Assembly: GCF_003752585.1 (NCBI RefSeq)
Contig: NZ_RKHR01000004.1
Location: 1,086,054 to 1,150,053, forward strand
From: Sinobacterium caligoides
Lineage (GTDB): Bacteria; Pseudomonadota; Gammaproteobacteria; Pseudomonadales; Sinobacteriaceae
DNA: 64,000 nucleotides
Direction: 5' to 3'
Position 1 is the stretch's first letter, and each line of letters starts with the position of its first letter. The position numbers and the translations under genes are program-made. Of this stretch, positions 15,941-24,878 are shown one piece after another. The notes beneath the pieces were generated by a model. That model made no database searches. It was not told the DNA's origin and worked only from the letters and a program-made list of their open reading frames with translations.

Positions 15941-18736
15941 CTAACGCTCCACCGCTGACGGCAGGCACTGTAAATCACCCAGGAAACCCACACCGTTGTT
16001 AATCACATAATCGGCGGGCACCTGTACTGAACACCTGCCCGTCGCATAGCGCAACTGTAAAGACTGCTCACCTTGCGGTAACTCTGCCTGAAACAAGCCG
16101 TAGCCATCACTCTGTGCCATGCCTACTGCGCCGTGAATAATCGCATTGGCGATAGGTTCGCCCGAGCCATCCAACACCCGACCAAAAACAATATTTAACG
16201 TCTGTGCCTGCCACTTCAACTGCACAACATTACCCGGATAAACCGTTACCGTCTCGACCTTGTCGCGGAAGCCTATCGGGTTTTCGCCGCGCGCCTCTAA
16301 CCTGACATCGTAGGTCTCATAAGGCGTCACCGAGATAACCGCACGCTCACCCACTCGGGTATAACCGCGGCGCTGACCATTGACCATGATATCGAGATAA
16401 CTATCACCGCTATCTTCGCCCTCAACGTCGACCACGATCGCCGACTCTCTGCCACCATTACCACCGACAGTCGGACGATAGTCACCGCCGATGACGAAGC
16501 CGCTGCGTACCGTACCGCTATAACTAGCATCACGATCGCCGTTGGCCTGTCGAGTATTCAGCAGCTGCGCATCAACATCGACGAGGCGCTGTCTATAGCT
16601 CAGCGAGTTAGTCAGACTATCGCTACCGTGACCGACATCGAGTTCGTTGCTAATATCTAGATCACCCGGCAACAACTCACGATCGAACCACTGTGAGCGC
16701 AGCTTCACCCGCTCATCATAGTCCCGGCGCGTCCCCGCCTGCCCCTCATCGATGCGTCGGGCCTCCACACTCGGCCTAACACTATTAGAGAAGTGCGTGG
16801 TGTTATATTGATAAGTAATGCTCAACAGCGCCGAATAATCATCATTCTCACGACTCAGCGTCACGTTCGCACTCACACTGTTGCGACCATCATTAAACAC
16901 CGAACCATTCCAGGCGACACTATCGAGGCGGTGGCGGTAACCGCCACGCTCCGACACGCTGGCGTTATAAGACAGGCTACCACGAGGTATTTGGTAGCTT
17001 AGATTCAGGCTGTGCTGCGTATAGGCGTCGCCCAACAAGGGCTGCGGCGCATCGTAAGTCTCGTCGATATTCAGCGGTTGCGCTGTATCGTAAAAATCAT
17101 CGATATTCAGTGGTTGAACATTGCGCGTCTCTTCCGTGTATAGCCGACGACTATCGCCATTCAACGAGAACCTTCCACTAACCCACTGCAGGTTTGCCGC
17201 GTAGCCATAGTCCTTTTCCTGGCTGGCCAAGAGCGAGCCACTAAAGCGCAGGCCGCGCGAGATCCAAACCATGTTTGGCTCGATCAACGCATTCTCGTTA
17301 TCCGCCGCCAGCCCCAATCCCATCGCCATTGAGTCTGCCACCCGATAATCGAAGCCGCTGCGCAGCTGCCAGTACTTCGACGAAGCCGTAGGTAGCGTCG
17401 AATCAACATCACGACTATCGACCACCTGCCCCATCTCGACATAGTATTCAGGCGCTCCTACTGCAGGCAGACGATAGTCCTTGACGAAATAGCGTCTCTC
17501 ACGGCTGAGCTCATTGTCACCATCTTTGATCACAATCTCTATGTCATAGCCACCGGAAGGAAAGTCACGAGTATCCAGCAGGTGATTACCCACATCGAGA
17601 ATTTGCGAGGCGATCAAGCGGTTATCACGGTAGACTTCGACACGGCCCCGCACCGGCATGAACAGCTGGATATCATTACTGCCCTGTGCCTCGTAATCAA
17701 TGCGGGTCTGACGCGAACTGCCAAAGTGCGCTCCCAGCAGCTGTGGGCTGGAGCTAAAGGTCAAACCATCATTACTGCCGCGTAAAAAGCCGGTACGAGC
17801 GACCTTGCCGTCCTTGTCACGCTCCCAGTAGAGGGTATCGACTTTAAAGCTATCCTCATCAGTACTATTCCAGCTACTGCGTATCGACTGCTCACGATAG
17901 CTGAGCACACTGCCACCGCTGAGGTTGTAGCTATCATCCCCACCCTCGCTCCCCGAATAACTCAGGCCGAGCTGCTGAACAAAGGTGGGCTTGGTCGAGC
18001 TCGACGACGGCAGATAGGTCAAGAAATCCCCGCCGGTCGTCGTCAGCAAGGTGGGACTAACGAACAATTGCAGGCGAAAGGTATCCGGGTTAAAAATGAC
18101 GGCCAGCGTCTCCGGGTCTAAGCGGCCGCAATCACGCTGTTGCTCAGTGTGGCAGATCTGCTCTAGATTGTTATCCAGCTGCGCCGCCAGTAGCGTCTGC
18201 AGCAGCGCCGGTTCACGCACATTTGGAATATGTGATAACAGCGCCGCGGGATCTTCGATACGCACGTGAGCCGGGGTATAGCTCACCAGCGCCTGAGTCA
18301 CTAAGCGGCCACCATAATAGACGTCGGCCACCGTCGTCTGCTCATCCAAGAGAAATTCGAAACCGGCAGGAACGTCGCTAACAGGTCGCCCCTTCGCGTT
18401 CGCGGACGGCACTGTACGACGAAACTTACCGGCAGCATCGCTCGCCGAGATCTTCGGTAAAGGCTGGGGAGTAGTTGCGGGTATCGTCGAGGCGGGTAGC
18501 GCCTTGACCGGCGGCAGATCGCCGGGCAGCGTTGCCATCGGTTCAATAGCCATAGAAGGAGATGATTCGATGGCAGGTGCCATCGAATCCGACGACGGCA
18601 AGATATGCCGAGCGTCAGTTATAGCGGGGGCAACAACCGGTATCGACACCGGCGAGGACGCTAAATCATGTCCTCCTGTCGCGAGGGAGGCTAGCAGCAG
18701 CACTGCTAGCACTGTTGCGACCCGTGAAAACAACAC
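15941..18736 (-). CDS. Outer-membrane fimbrial usher, CS1/TcfC-like
   Basis: Beta-barrel usher of 931 residues. A signal peptide is followed by an unusual Pro/Ser/Ile-rich linker (about 30-95). The N-terminal domain and 24-strand pore (about 110-780) include FEFLLDEQTTVADVYYGG, GGDFLTYLP and QLFMPVRGRVEVYRDNRL, and the C-terminal plug/carboxypeptidase-like part includes GRVLDGSGEPIANAIIHG. The sequence fits the alternate (CS1, Cbl) usher class, not the FimD class. GTG start at 18736 with GGGGAG 8 bases before. About residues 541-575 a 12-residue unit, QPLNID-x2-YD-x2, is tandemly repeated. It lies 30 bp after the pilin gene. Confidence 0.85.
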   Translation of the reverse strand: MLFSRVATVLAVLLLASLATGGHDLASSPVSIPVVAPAITDARHILPSSDSMAPAIESSPSMAIEPMATLPGDLPPVKALPASTIPATTPQPLPKISASDAAGKFRRTVPSANAKGRPVSDVPAGFEFLLDEQTTVADVYYGGRLVTQALVSYTPAHVRIEDPAALLSHIPNVREPALLQTLLAAQLDNNLEQICHTEQQRDCGRLDPETLAVIFNPDTFRLQLFVSPTLLTTTGGDFLTYLPSSSSTKPTFVQQLGLSYSGSEGGDDSYNLSGGSVLSYREQSIRSSWNSTDEDSFKVDTLYWERDKDGKVARTGFLRGSNDGLTFSSSPQLLGAHFGSSRQTRIDYEAQGSNDIQLFMPVRGRVEVYRDNRLIASQILDVGNHLLDTRDFPSGGYDIEIVIKDGDNELSRERRYFVKDYRLPAVGAPEYYVEMGQVVDSRDVDSTLPTASSKYWQLRSGFDYRVADSMAMGLGLAADNENALIEPNMVWISRGLRFSGSLLASQEKDYGYAANLQWVSGRFSLNGDSRRLYTEETRNVQPLNIDDFYDTAQPLNIDETYDAPQPLLGDAYTQHSLNLSYQIPRGSLSYNASVSERGGYRHRLDSVAWNGSVFNDGRNSVSANVTLSRENDDYSALLSITYQYNTTHFSNSVRPSVEARRIDEGQAGTRRDYDERVKLRSQWFDRELLPGDLDISNELDVGHGSDSLTNSLSYRQRLVDVDAQLLNTRQANGDRDASYSGTVRSGFVIGGDYRPTVGGNGGRESAIVVDVEGEDSGDSYLDIMVNGQRRGYTRVGERAVISVTPYETYDVRLEARGENPIGFRDKVETVTVYPGNVVQLKWQAQTLNIVFGRVLDGSGEPIANAIIHGAVGMAQSDGYGLFQAELPQGEQSLQLRYATGRCSVQVPADYVINNGVGFLGDLQCLPSAVER
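17045..17116. repeat. Tandem 36-bp duplication inside the usher gene
   Basis: Two adjacent 36-bp units (17081-17116 and 17045-17080) encode QPLNIDDFYDTA and QPLNIDETYDAP, and a decayed third start (QPLLGDAY) follows. The copies differ at several bases, so the event is not very recent. It probably lengthens an extracellular loop of the barrel. Confidence 0.85.
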
Positions 18737-18766
18737 AGCTCACACTCCCCAATCGATAAAGCGGTC

Positions 18767-19315
18767 TTAAGGTGTTACGACCAAGTACGAGACACCCTGA
18801 TAAGTGCCTGGCTTCGCAGCCTGCAACTCGGCGGCCGATAAGCTGTACTTAATAGGCGTCGCCGGCGCACAAGGTGTTGCCGACATCTGCTCCGGCGTAA
18901 TAAGCGTTGATGCACCCGAGGTTACCGTTGCGTTGTCAACCGTCACAGTATATGCCATGGTCTCGGCTAAGCTGTCATGCTTCAGATCAAAGGCGCCACT
19001 GGATACCGGCGCGCTTGCCACAGGTGCTGTGCTGCCGTAAACCTGCAGAGTAACATCATCGCTAATGTCGTTGCTCTCGATACAGAAATTGGTCGTTACA
19101 GAGTTACCGTTATTCAGATCCAGGCCAGAGGTGAAGTCGAGCTCCTCATCCTGAACCATGACACGAACAACCTCTGGGATAGTCGCCTTCAGCTCGATCG
19201 CCGCCTGGCTAGTCGTCCCTACATCGCCGTCATAGCCTGCCGCCATTACAGCACCAGTCATTGATAAAGAGCCTACGACAACGGCCGAACGTACAATTGA
19301 TAGTTTATTTCTCAT
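18767..19315 (-). CDS. Major fimbrial subunit, CS1-like pilin
   Basis: Secreted protein of 182 residues with a signal peptide ending VMAAG. The mature protein starts with a strand rich in alternating hydrophobic residues (TTSQAAIELKATIPEVVRVMV) that serves as donor strand in alpha-type pilins. One Cys pair (FCIES, TPCAP) may form a disulfide, and the C-terminus ends GVSYLVVTP. It is first in the operon pilin-usher-adhesin, as in CS1/Cbl loci. Start at 19315 has GTGGAG 8 bases upstream. Confidence 0.82.
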   Translation of the reverse strand: MRNKLSIVRSAVVVGSLSMTGAVMAAGYDGDVGTTSQAAIELKATIPEVVRVMVQDEELDFTSGLDLNNGNSVTTNFCIESNDISDDVTLQVYGSTAPVASAPVSSGAFDLKHDSLAETMAYTVTVDNATVTSGASTLITPEQMSATPCAPATPIKYSLSAAELQAAKPGTYQGVSYLVVTP

Positions 19316-19787
19316 TATTAAGACTCCACGTGTTACTAAAATTACACATTATCAGCTTCATTCTTGTCAGCTTCGCTAGCTTCCCCTCACCGAGGTGAGC
19401 AAAAGCAAAAACTTGACACTCTGTAAGTATTTATTTGCAAGCCTGATGCCAAGAGCGTGAACTGCCTCACAAAAAATATAAGCCATTGTATTCGTTGGGT
19501 CGGACCTAAAGCAGATCGTTTTGATTACAAATCAGACTAAGTACTTATGCCTACAAGTTTAACAAAGTGACAACTTTTGTCACTCTTTAATGACCTTTTA
19601 TCACAAAATATTCAACCTCAAGCCAACAAGACAACCCTTTGTAATTAAACGATTAATCAAAAACCAAGAAGAATAGATTACGCTTCATTAACACAGCGCA
19701 AGGGAATAGGCATATTTACGCATAAGCCCGGCTAAAGCGAGCAATTAGTGAGCCAATCGAGGGTTTTCTATTACTCGGCACGGCGCG
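19316..19787. other. Long pilin upstream region
   Basis: No gene is supported in these 472 bp. AT-rich sequence with a perfect 19-bp inverted repeat, AGTGACAA-CTT-TTGTCACT, at 19566-19584. The repeat lies 251 bp from the pilin start and 200 bp after the stop of the upstream adhesin gene, so it may be an operator or a weak terminator. I saw no invertase site. Confidence 0.4.
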
Positions 19788-20729
19788 CTAGTCCGGCCGC
19801 ACCGTTAGCGTCAAGGTATCCGTATAATTACCAGCACTGGCATCCAGCACATCGGCACTGACCAATAGATGCATATTATTGCCCTGCTGACAGAGCTTGC
19901 TGGTCTCGCCACGCCAGCGCTGGGACGAGACCAGCCCGTCGGTCAGCTGCTCGCTCTGCGAACCATCTTGTCTCGACACCTGCACCCGATAGGGGAGACA
20001 GTTACCTGCACCACAGCTGGCCTGACCACTGCGCAGCAGCTTAAAGCCATTCTGCTGACTGGACGCCGTAATCGAGAAATTATTGGCGCCGGTGGCGTAG
20101 ACACAGAAGTCCTGCTGGTCCGCCAGCATCGTACCGCCGGCGGGCGACAGCGTCATATCCTGCAGGCCGCTGATCTGCACCAGCTTGGGGATTTCGATGC
20201 TCAGGTTAATGCTGACCGGGGGATTAGCAAACCACAAAAAATAATTCGTTGCCTCCAACGTCAGCGTGCCGGTATAGAGCCCGGCACTAACTGAGGCGAT
20301 ATCACTCTGCGCAATACCGACACGTAACTCCACCTGACCCACACTACAGTTTTCCGCCTCCTGAAACCTACTGCTATCTTGAGCGTAGTTCAACTGCACG
20401 AAGCTGTTGCTGCCTGGATTGCGATTAAAGTAGAGCTTGAACGGCAGCCGATCATCGCCATTATAGAGAAAAAAGCTCCCCCCCAGCATATTACCGGACA
20501 TCACTGCATTTAAAGTATAATCCGCGTTTGTAGACCACCATCTATCATCTTTCGAGATAAGACAGAACTGCTCCTGTCCAATGATGTCACTGTTGAGGCT
20601 GGTATCCTCCCAGGCCGAGAGCCTGATCGCCGAGGGCAGCTGCTCAAAGCGTATTTCCGCAAACACCTGCGCCGACTGCAGGGACAGCCCACAGATCAGC
20701 AAACAGCGAAGAACATCCTTTTGTGTCAT
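19788..20729 (-). CDS. Second two-domain adhesin-like fimbrial subunit
   Basis: Secreted protein of 313 residues, paralogous to the product of 15036-15938. Shared features are a signal peptide, an N-terminal domain with a Cys pair, IPKLVQISGLQDMTLSP in the domain linker, DFCVYATGANNFSITAS, and the terminal TLTVRPD. It probably provides an alternative tip or minor subunit for the same usher. It lies upstream of the pilin gene with 472 bp between, so separate regulation is likely. Confidence 0.75.
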   Translation of the reverse strand: MTQKDVLRCLLICGLSLQSAQVFAEIRFEQLPSAIRLSAWEDTSLNSDIIGQEQFCLISKDDRWWSTNADYTLNAVMSGNMLGGSFFLYNGDDRLPFKLYFNRNPGSNSFVQLNYAQDSSRFQEAENCSVGQVELRVGIAQSDIASVSAGLYTGTLTLEATNYFLWFANPPVSINLSIEIPKLVQISGLQDMTLSPAGGTMLADQQDFCVYATGANNFSITASSQQNGFKLLRSGQASCGAGNCLPYRVQVSRQDGSQSEQLTDGLVSSQRWRGETSKLCQQGNNMHLLVSADVLDASAGNYTDTLTLTVRPD

Positions 20730-20885
20730 AAGCTAACTCTAAATAACAACACCAATACATCCCCACACTCTACCGCATCGGCATAATGATGTCTTAATCT
20801 TACTCACTGTTAGCACAAACAATAGCGCTCTGATGCTAGTCGGTCCGGCCATCGCACAGGTATACAAGGGCCATGCGGCAGCAAC

Positions 20886-21164
20886 CTAGTGCGCGGCGTC
20901 GCGCAAGCCTCGCCCTTGATCGACAAGCCGTACCGGGGAGGCGACAGTGCTGGCGGCGCAGTGCTCGGCATAGTCACAGCCCGGACAGTTCCCCATCGCA
21001 CTGGCGCACGACGCTAGACACAGGCGCCAGATCTGCTGTTTCGAAGCGGAATTAAGGCAGCGGACATCGGCAGCACACAACAGCCCGCTCTCGAACAGCT
21101 GCTGCAACTTATCACTGCCAATTTCCAGCTGAACCGTCGCCAGGCCTCGCTCTCGTTCACTCAT
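20886..21164 (-). CDS. Small cysteine-rich protein, probably iron-regulated
   Basis: Protein of 92 residues, cytosolic by appearance. It has seven Cys between about 29 and 69: LLCAADVRCLN, then WRLCLASCASAMGNCPGCDYAEHC. The spacing suggests metal or Fe-S cluster binding. I do not recognise a characterised family; similar short Cys-rich proteins occur in pseudomonads. A perfect Fur-type palindrome lies 40-56 bp upstream of the ATG. Start at 21164 follows AAGGGTGAG; the GTG at 21173 is less suitable. It may act in iron-sparing or iron storage, an inference from the Fur site and Cys content. Confidence 0.65.
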   Translation of the reverse strand: MSERERGLATVQLEIGSDKLQQLFESGLLCAADVRCLNSASKQQIWRLCLASCASAMGNCPGCDYAEHCAASTVASPVRLVDQGRGLRDAAH

Positions 21165-21203
21165 ATAGCTCACCCTTCATCATCGTCTCAGCTACAAATA
21201 TAA

Positions 21204-21220
21204 ATGAGAATGATTCTCAT
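21204..21220. promoter_or_regulatory. Fur box upstream of the Cys-rich gene
   Basis: Perfect 17-base palindrome ATGAGAAT-G-ATTCTCAT, the common GAGAATGATTCTC form of proteobacterial Fur sites. It lies 40 bp upstream of the start at 21164, where it would overlap the promoter. Confidence 0.8.
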
Positions 21221-21325
21221 CGCAAGATGGCAAGCATGGCGACAGAGACAAAAAAGGCGCCGCCGACCCCGTCGACAACGCCCTCACACAGTAGAAAGAC
21301 CGAGCCAGTCGGCCTGTTACTGAAG

Positions 21326-22465
21326 CTATACCGCCAACCAGGTCGCCCCTGTCTGATCGCTACTGGCTAAGAGTTCACCGATAGCGCTGAGCTGAGTCTG
21401 CGCCCCACCCAACAAGAATTCATTATTCTTGGCGTGCAGGAAATAACGGTGGATAGGGAACTCGACATCAGAGCCCATGCCGCCGTGTAGGTGCTGACAG
21501 GCATGCACGACGCGATGCCCCCCCATACAGGCCCAGTACTTAGCGGCGCGAACTTCGGTCGTCGCCTCCAGCTGCTCAGACAGCCGCCAGGCCGCCTGCC
21601 AGAAGGTCGAGCGCATGGCCTCGATATCGATATAGGCATCGGCCGCTCGCATCGCCACCGCCTGAAAAGCCCCTATCGGCGCGCCAAACTGTTTGCGCTC
21701 ACAGGTGAACTCGGCGGTGCGTTTTAGCGCCTCGTCACACAAACCAACCTGCATCGCGGAAATTGCCGCGTTAGCATATTGCTCAATCCAGCTGACAATC
21801 TGCTCACCCTCGCCCTCGTTGCCTAAGAGTTCCGCGACCACGTTCTCTAGACGAACCGTCGCTAAGGTATTGCCGAAGGCCGTCTGCTGGGCCGTCACGC
21901 TGACGCCCTCCGCGGCCGTATCGACGAGGAAGACACTGGTGGCACCATTGCCATCAACGGCAGGCACTAAGATGGTATTGGCTTGCGCGCCATAGGGTAC
22001 CGCCTGTTTTTCACCACTGAGTGTAAACGCAGCGCCGCTCTTGGCAACACTGACCACACTCGCCACCGCATCACTGATCGCCACCTCGGCAATCGCCGCC
22101 GTCAGCTGCTTTTCCCCTGAGGCCATCGCCGATAGGTACTGCTGCTGTTGCGCCGAGCTACCAAACTCTGTAATCGGCAGCCCCGCCAACACCAAGTTGC
22201 TCAGTAATGGCAGCGGTGCGACCCGACGCCCCCCCTCCTGCAACACCAGCGCCAACTCCATGAAGCCGAGCCCGGAGCCGCCACAACTCTCCGGCACTGC
22301 CAAGCCTAACAACCCCTGCTCAGCCAACAACGCCCACAACTTGGTGTCGTAATCATTGTCACCTCGATCATATTCCAGCAGGTACTCATCGGTGAGTTGA
22401 TCGGTAAAAATTTGATGCGCTAAATCTTGAATCGCTGTTTGGTCTTCGCTAAAAGAGAATTCCAT
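21326..22465 (-). CDS. chsE1: Acyl-CoA dehydrogenase, ChsE1 (FadE28)-like
   Basis: Protein of 379 residues with the acyl-CoA dehydrogenase fold but weakly conserved central motifs, as in the ChsE1 half of alpha2beta2 steroid acyl-CoA dehydrogenases. ERKQFGAPIGAFQAVAMRAAD is typical. ACQHLHGGMGSDVEFPIHRY closely matches the FadE28 C-terminal region as I recall it. With ChsE2 it would desaturate the 3-carbon side chain of 3-oxo-4-pregnene-20-carboxyl-CoA. It is separated from the chsE2-like gene by a TetR gene, unlike mycobacteria, where the two are adjacent. Confidence 0.8.
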   Translation of the reverse strand: MEFSFSEDQTAIQDLAHQIFTDQLTDEYLLEYDRGDNDYDTKLWALLAEQGLLGLAVPESCGGSGLGFMELALVLQEGGRRVAPLPLLSNLVLAGLPITEFGSSAQQQQYLSAMASGEKQLTAAIAEVAISDAVASVVSVAKSGAAFTLSGEKQAVPYGAQANTILVPAVDGNGATSVFLVDTAAEGVSVTAQQTAFGNTLATVRLENVVAELLGNEGEGEQIVSWIEQYANAAISAMQVGLCDEALKRTAEFTCERKQFGAPIGAFQAVAMRAADAYIDIEAMRSTFWQAAWRLSEQLEATTEVRAAKYWACMGGHRVVHACQHLHGGMGSDVEFPIHRYFLHAKNNEFLLGGAQTQLSAIGELLASSDQTGATWLAV

Positions 22466-22701
22466 CGTTTCGTCCTCACTGCCGAAAGGCAGTTGCTCAA
22501 GCTTGCTTTGCTCCCACGGCTAAACCCGCACCAAGAAAGCATTATTATCATTTTATGCGGCTAGACCGCGGCTCATCGCTTGCTCAAACTCGCTTTATTT
22601 TTTAAGTGCGCTCTCTTACCTTCGCACCGTCTTGCCATATCTCAATTAACCGTTTCTCAAAATATTGTCTTTTTTCGACGCTCCTTGCCCGGCTCTATTT
22701 T

Positions 22702-23424
22702 TCAGCTCCGCACCATCGCACGTAGGTTCGCCGTGTAAACTAACTTCTCCGCCGGTGGGTTTTCCAGAAACAGACCGCGGTAAAACGTCACGGTCAGCAG
22801 CTCCGCCATCTCCTCAACGCTGAGCGGCTGTTGCACCAACTCATCGTCCTCGTTGATGTAGTAGTCACGCAGTATCGTTTCGCCACTGCCCCCGAGGGTA
22901 TACACCACCATCAGCGCCTGGTGCTCGCTAAAGCCTGCCTCGGGAAACAGCTTCGGCATCAGCGCCGCCAACCATTTCAATTGCTCGCGCTTAGAGGCAC
23001 GCCAGCGCCCGGCAAATCCCTCATCCTCATCGGCCATCTGCTGCATGCAGCGCATAATACCGGGATGCTCCGCGTAACTGCGCACCGATAGCAGGTGATG
23101 CGCATACATGCGCGCATACCAATCGCCCTTCGGCACCTCACGCTCAATCGTCGCGACATCTTCAAAGCGCGCCAGGAAATCATCCAGCACCTCAAGGGTC
23201 AACGACTTCAGGTCGCTGAAGTAGTGATAGAACAAGCCGGCGGCAACACCCGCCTGCTTAGTCACATCGCTGATGCGCATCTTATGAAAGCCCTCGCGCT
23301 CTAACACCACCATCGCCGCCAGCTTCAACTTCTCGCGCGCCTTGGCCCCCTTCGCGGTCTTCGCCTTGGCCGTTTTCGTCGGTGCTTTCTTCGCCGCCTT
23401 CGCGACCGTCGCTATCTTGGTCAT
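22702..23424 (-). CDS. TetR-family regulator with Lys/Ala-rich N-terminus
   Basis: Regulator of 240 residues. Residues 7-30 are a Lys/Ala-rich tail (AKAAKKAPTKTAK) resembling histone-H1-like sequences. The TetR helix-turn-helix follows at about 49-70 (MRISDVTKQAGVAAGLFYHY), and then a ligand-binding domain. It is divergent from the ChsE2 operon and points the same way as the ChsE1 gene, with a palindrome in the 238-bp intergenic region, so it probably represses both in response to a steroid intermediate, like KstR/KstR2 by analogy only. Start at 23424 removes a hydrophobic non-coding-looking extension. Confidence 0.82.
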   Translation of the reverse strand: MTKIATVAKAAKKAPTKTAKAKTAKGAKAREKLKLAAMVVLEREGFHKMRISDVTKQAGVAAGLFYHYFSDLKSLTLEVLDDFLARFEDVATIEREVPKGDWYARMYAHHLLSVRSYAEHPGIMRCMQQMADEDEGFAGRWRASKREQLKWLAALMPKLFPEAGFSEHQALMVVYTLGGSGETILRDYYINEDDELVQQPLSVEEMAELLTVTFYRGLFLENPPAEKLVYTANLRAMVRS

Positions 23425-23470
23425 AATCCCCGTTCTAGAGCCTTTGAGCCCGTCATCTACACCCAGAGTT

Positions 23471-23498
23471 ATTACAATATTTATTACAATAGTTGTAA
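23471..23498. promoter_or_regulatory. Candidate TetR operator
   Basis: Perfect inverted repeat TTACAA-TAG-TTGTAA at 23484-23498, with an extra direct copy of ATTACAAT 12 bp to the left (23471-23478). It sits between the divergent TetR and ChsE2-like genes, the usual place of a TetR autoregulatory site. Confidence 0.55.
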
Positions 23499-23662
23499 AT
23501 ATACACAGAAAAACTTTGAAATTGAAACCAAATTCAATATTATTATTAACCATAGCTTGGGGCAGCTCGCTTTCACACTCTCTTACATAACGAGGCAGCC
23601 CCGCCTATCTAACGATGTGGTTTGCCAAAGATAATAACGATTATAGAACTACGGATAACGCT

Positions 23663-24829
23663 ATGTTTGTTGATTACAGCGAAGATCAAAAGGCTCTCCG
23701 CAAAGAGCTACGTGAATATTTTTCTCAGTTGATCACGCCAGAAGTGCGCGAGCAGATTCGCGGCAAGGAGAGCGGTGAACTCTATGACCACCTCATTTCC
23801 TCGATGGGACGTGACGGCTGGCTAGCGATCGGCTGGCCCGAGCAGTACGGTGGCCAGGGGCGCTCCGCCGCCGACCAGCTCACCTTCTTCGAGGAGGCCA
23901 TCCTCGCCGGCGCACCAATCCCCTTCGTCACGCTAAACACCGTCGGCCCGGCGCTGATGGACTACGGTAGTGAAGAGCACAAGCAGAAGTTCCTCCCCGG
24001 TATCGCCGCTGGCACCACCCACTTCGCCATCGGCTATACCGAGCCCAATGCCGGTACCGATCTGGCGACCCTAGGCACCAGTGCCGTGAAGGATGGCGAA
24101 TACTACGTCATCAACGGCACCAAGGTGTTCACCTCCGGCGCCGAGGGTGCCGATTACGTCTGGCTGGCCGCCCGCACCGATAACGATGCCCCCAAGCACA
24201 AGGGCATCACCATGTTTATCCTCGACACCAAGAGCGAAGGCTTCAGCTACGCGCCGATCCATACCGTCGGCGGCTTCCGTACTAACATGACTTACTACGA
24301 GAACGTTCGCGTCCACGAATCGATGGTCGTCGGCAAGCTCAATCAGGGTTGGCGACTGATTACCGCCCAGCTCAACCACGAGCGTATCGGCCTCGCCGCC
24401 TGGGGTATCAACGGCTGGAAACTGTTTCAACGAACCCTCGACTGGGCACGCGAGGACCACAACGGTCGACGCGTCATCGATGATCCCGCGGTACAAAGCA
24501 ACCTTGCCGAGGTCTACAGCCGCCTCGAGGCGATGCGCCTGATGAACTCACGGATGTCTTGGGATCTCAGCGAAGACCGCTTGCAGCCTGCCCTCGCCTC
24601 CGCGGTAAAGGTCTACTCAACCGAGTCTATGATCGAGGTCTGCCGCCAGCTGATGGAGGTGATCGGCCCCAATACCCTCGTACGCTCTGGCTCAGAGGCT
24701 ACTCAACTACTCGGTGATCTCGAGCACGAGTACCGTCGCTGTCAGATCAACACCTACGGCGGTGGTGTCAACGAGATCCAGCGCGGCCTGGTCGCCAACT
24801 TCGGTCTCGGCATGCCGCGTCACCGCTAG
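23663..24829 (+). CDS. chsE2: Acyl-CoA dehydrogenase, ChsE2 (FadE29)-like
   Basis: Flavoprotein subunit of 388 residues; FadE29 has 387. GYTEPNAGTDLA near residue 130 and FTSGAEGADYVW about 160 contact substrate and FAD, and the C-terminal TYGGGVNEIQRGLVA corresponds to the FAD-contacting loop. The MCAD-type Glu of that loop is Gly, so the base must lie elsewhere, as in the IVD-like branch. It would form the dehydrogenase with the ChsE1-like protein. First gene of the ChsE2-ChsH2-ChsH1-Ltp2 operon. The ATG at 23663 gives the family length; the TTG or ATG-like extension to 23615 does not look coding. Confidence 0.88.
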   Translation: MFVDYSEDQKALRKELREYFSQLITPEVREQIRGKESGELYDHLISSMGRDGWLAIGWPEQYGGQGRSAADQLTFFEEAILAGAPIPFVTLNTVGPALMDYGSEEHKQKFLPGIAAGTTHFAIGYTEPNAGTDLATLGTSAVKDGEYYVINGTKVFTSGAEGADYVWLAARTDNDAPKHKGITMFILDTKSEGFSYAPIHTVGGFRTNMTYYENVRVHESMVVGKLNQGWRLITAQLNHERIGLAAWGINGWKLFQRTLDWAREDHNGRRVIDDPAVQSNLAEVYSRLEAMRLMNSRMSWDLSEDRLQPALASAVKVYSTESMIEVCRQLMEVIGPNTLVRSGSEATQLLGDLEHEYRRCQINTYGGGVNEIQRGLVANFGLGMPRHR

Positions 24830-24878
24830 TGAACAACCCATTTAACATGCTCAAAAAATAACACGAAGGAAGTGAGAG

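Noticed and set aside
22530-22560. Fur-like ATTATTATCATT upstream of the ChsE1-like gene
   Set aside because: Only a half match without a palindromic partner.
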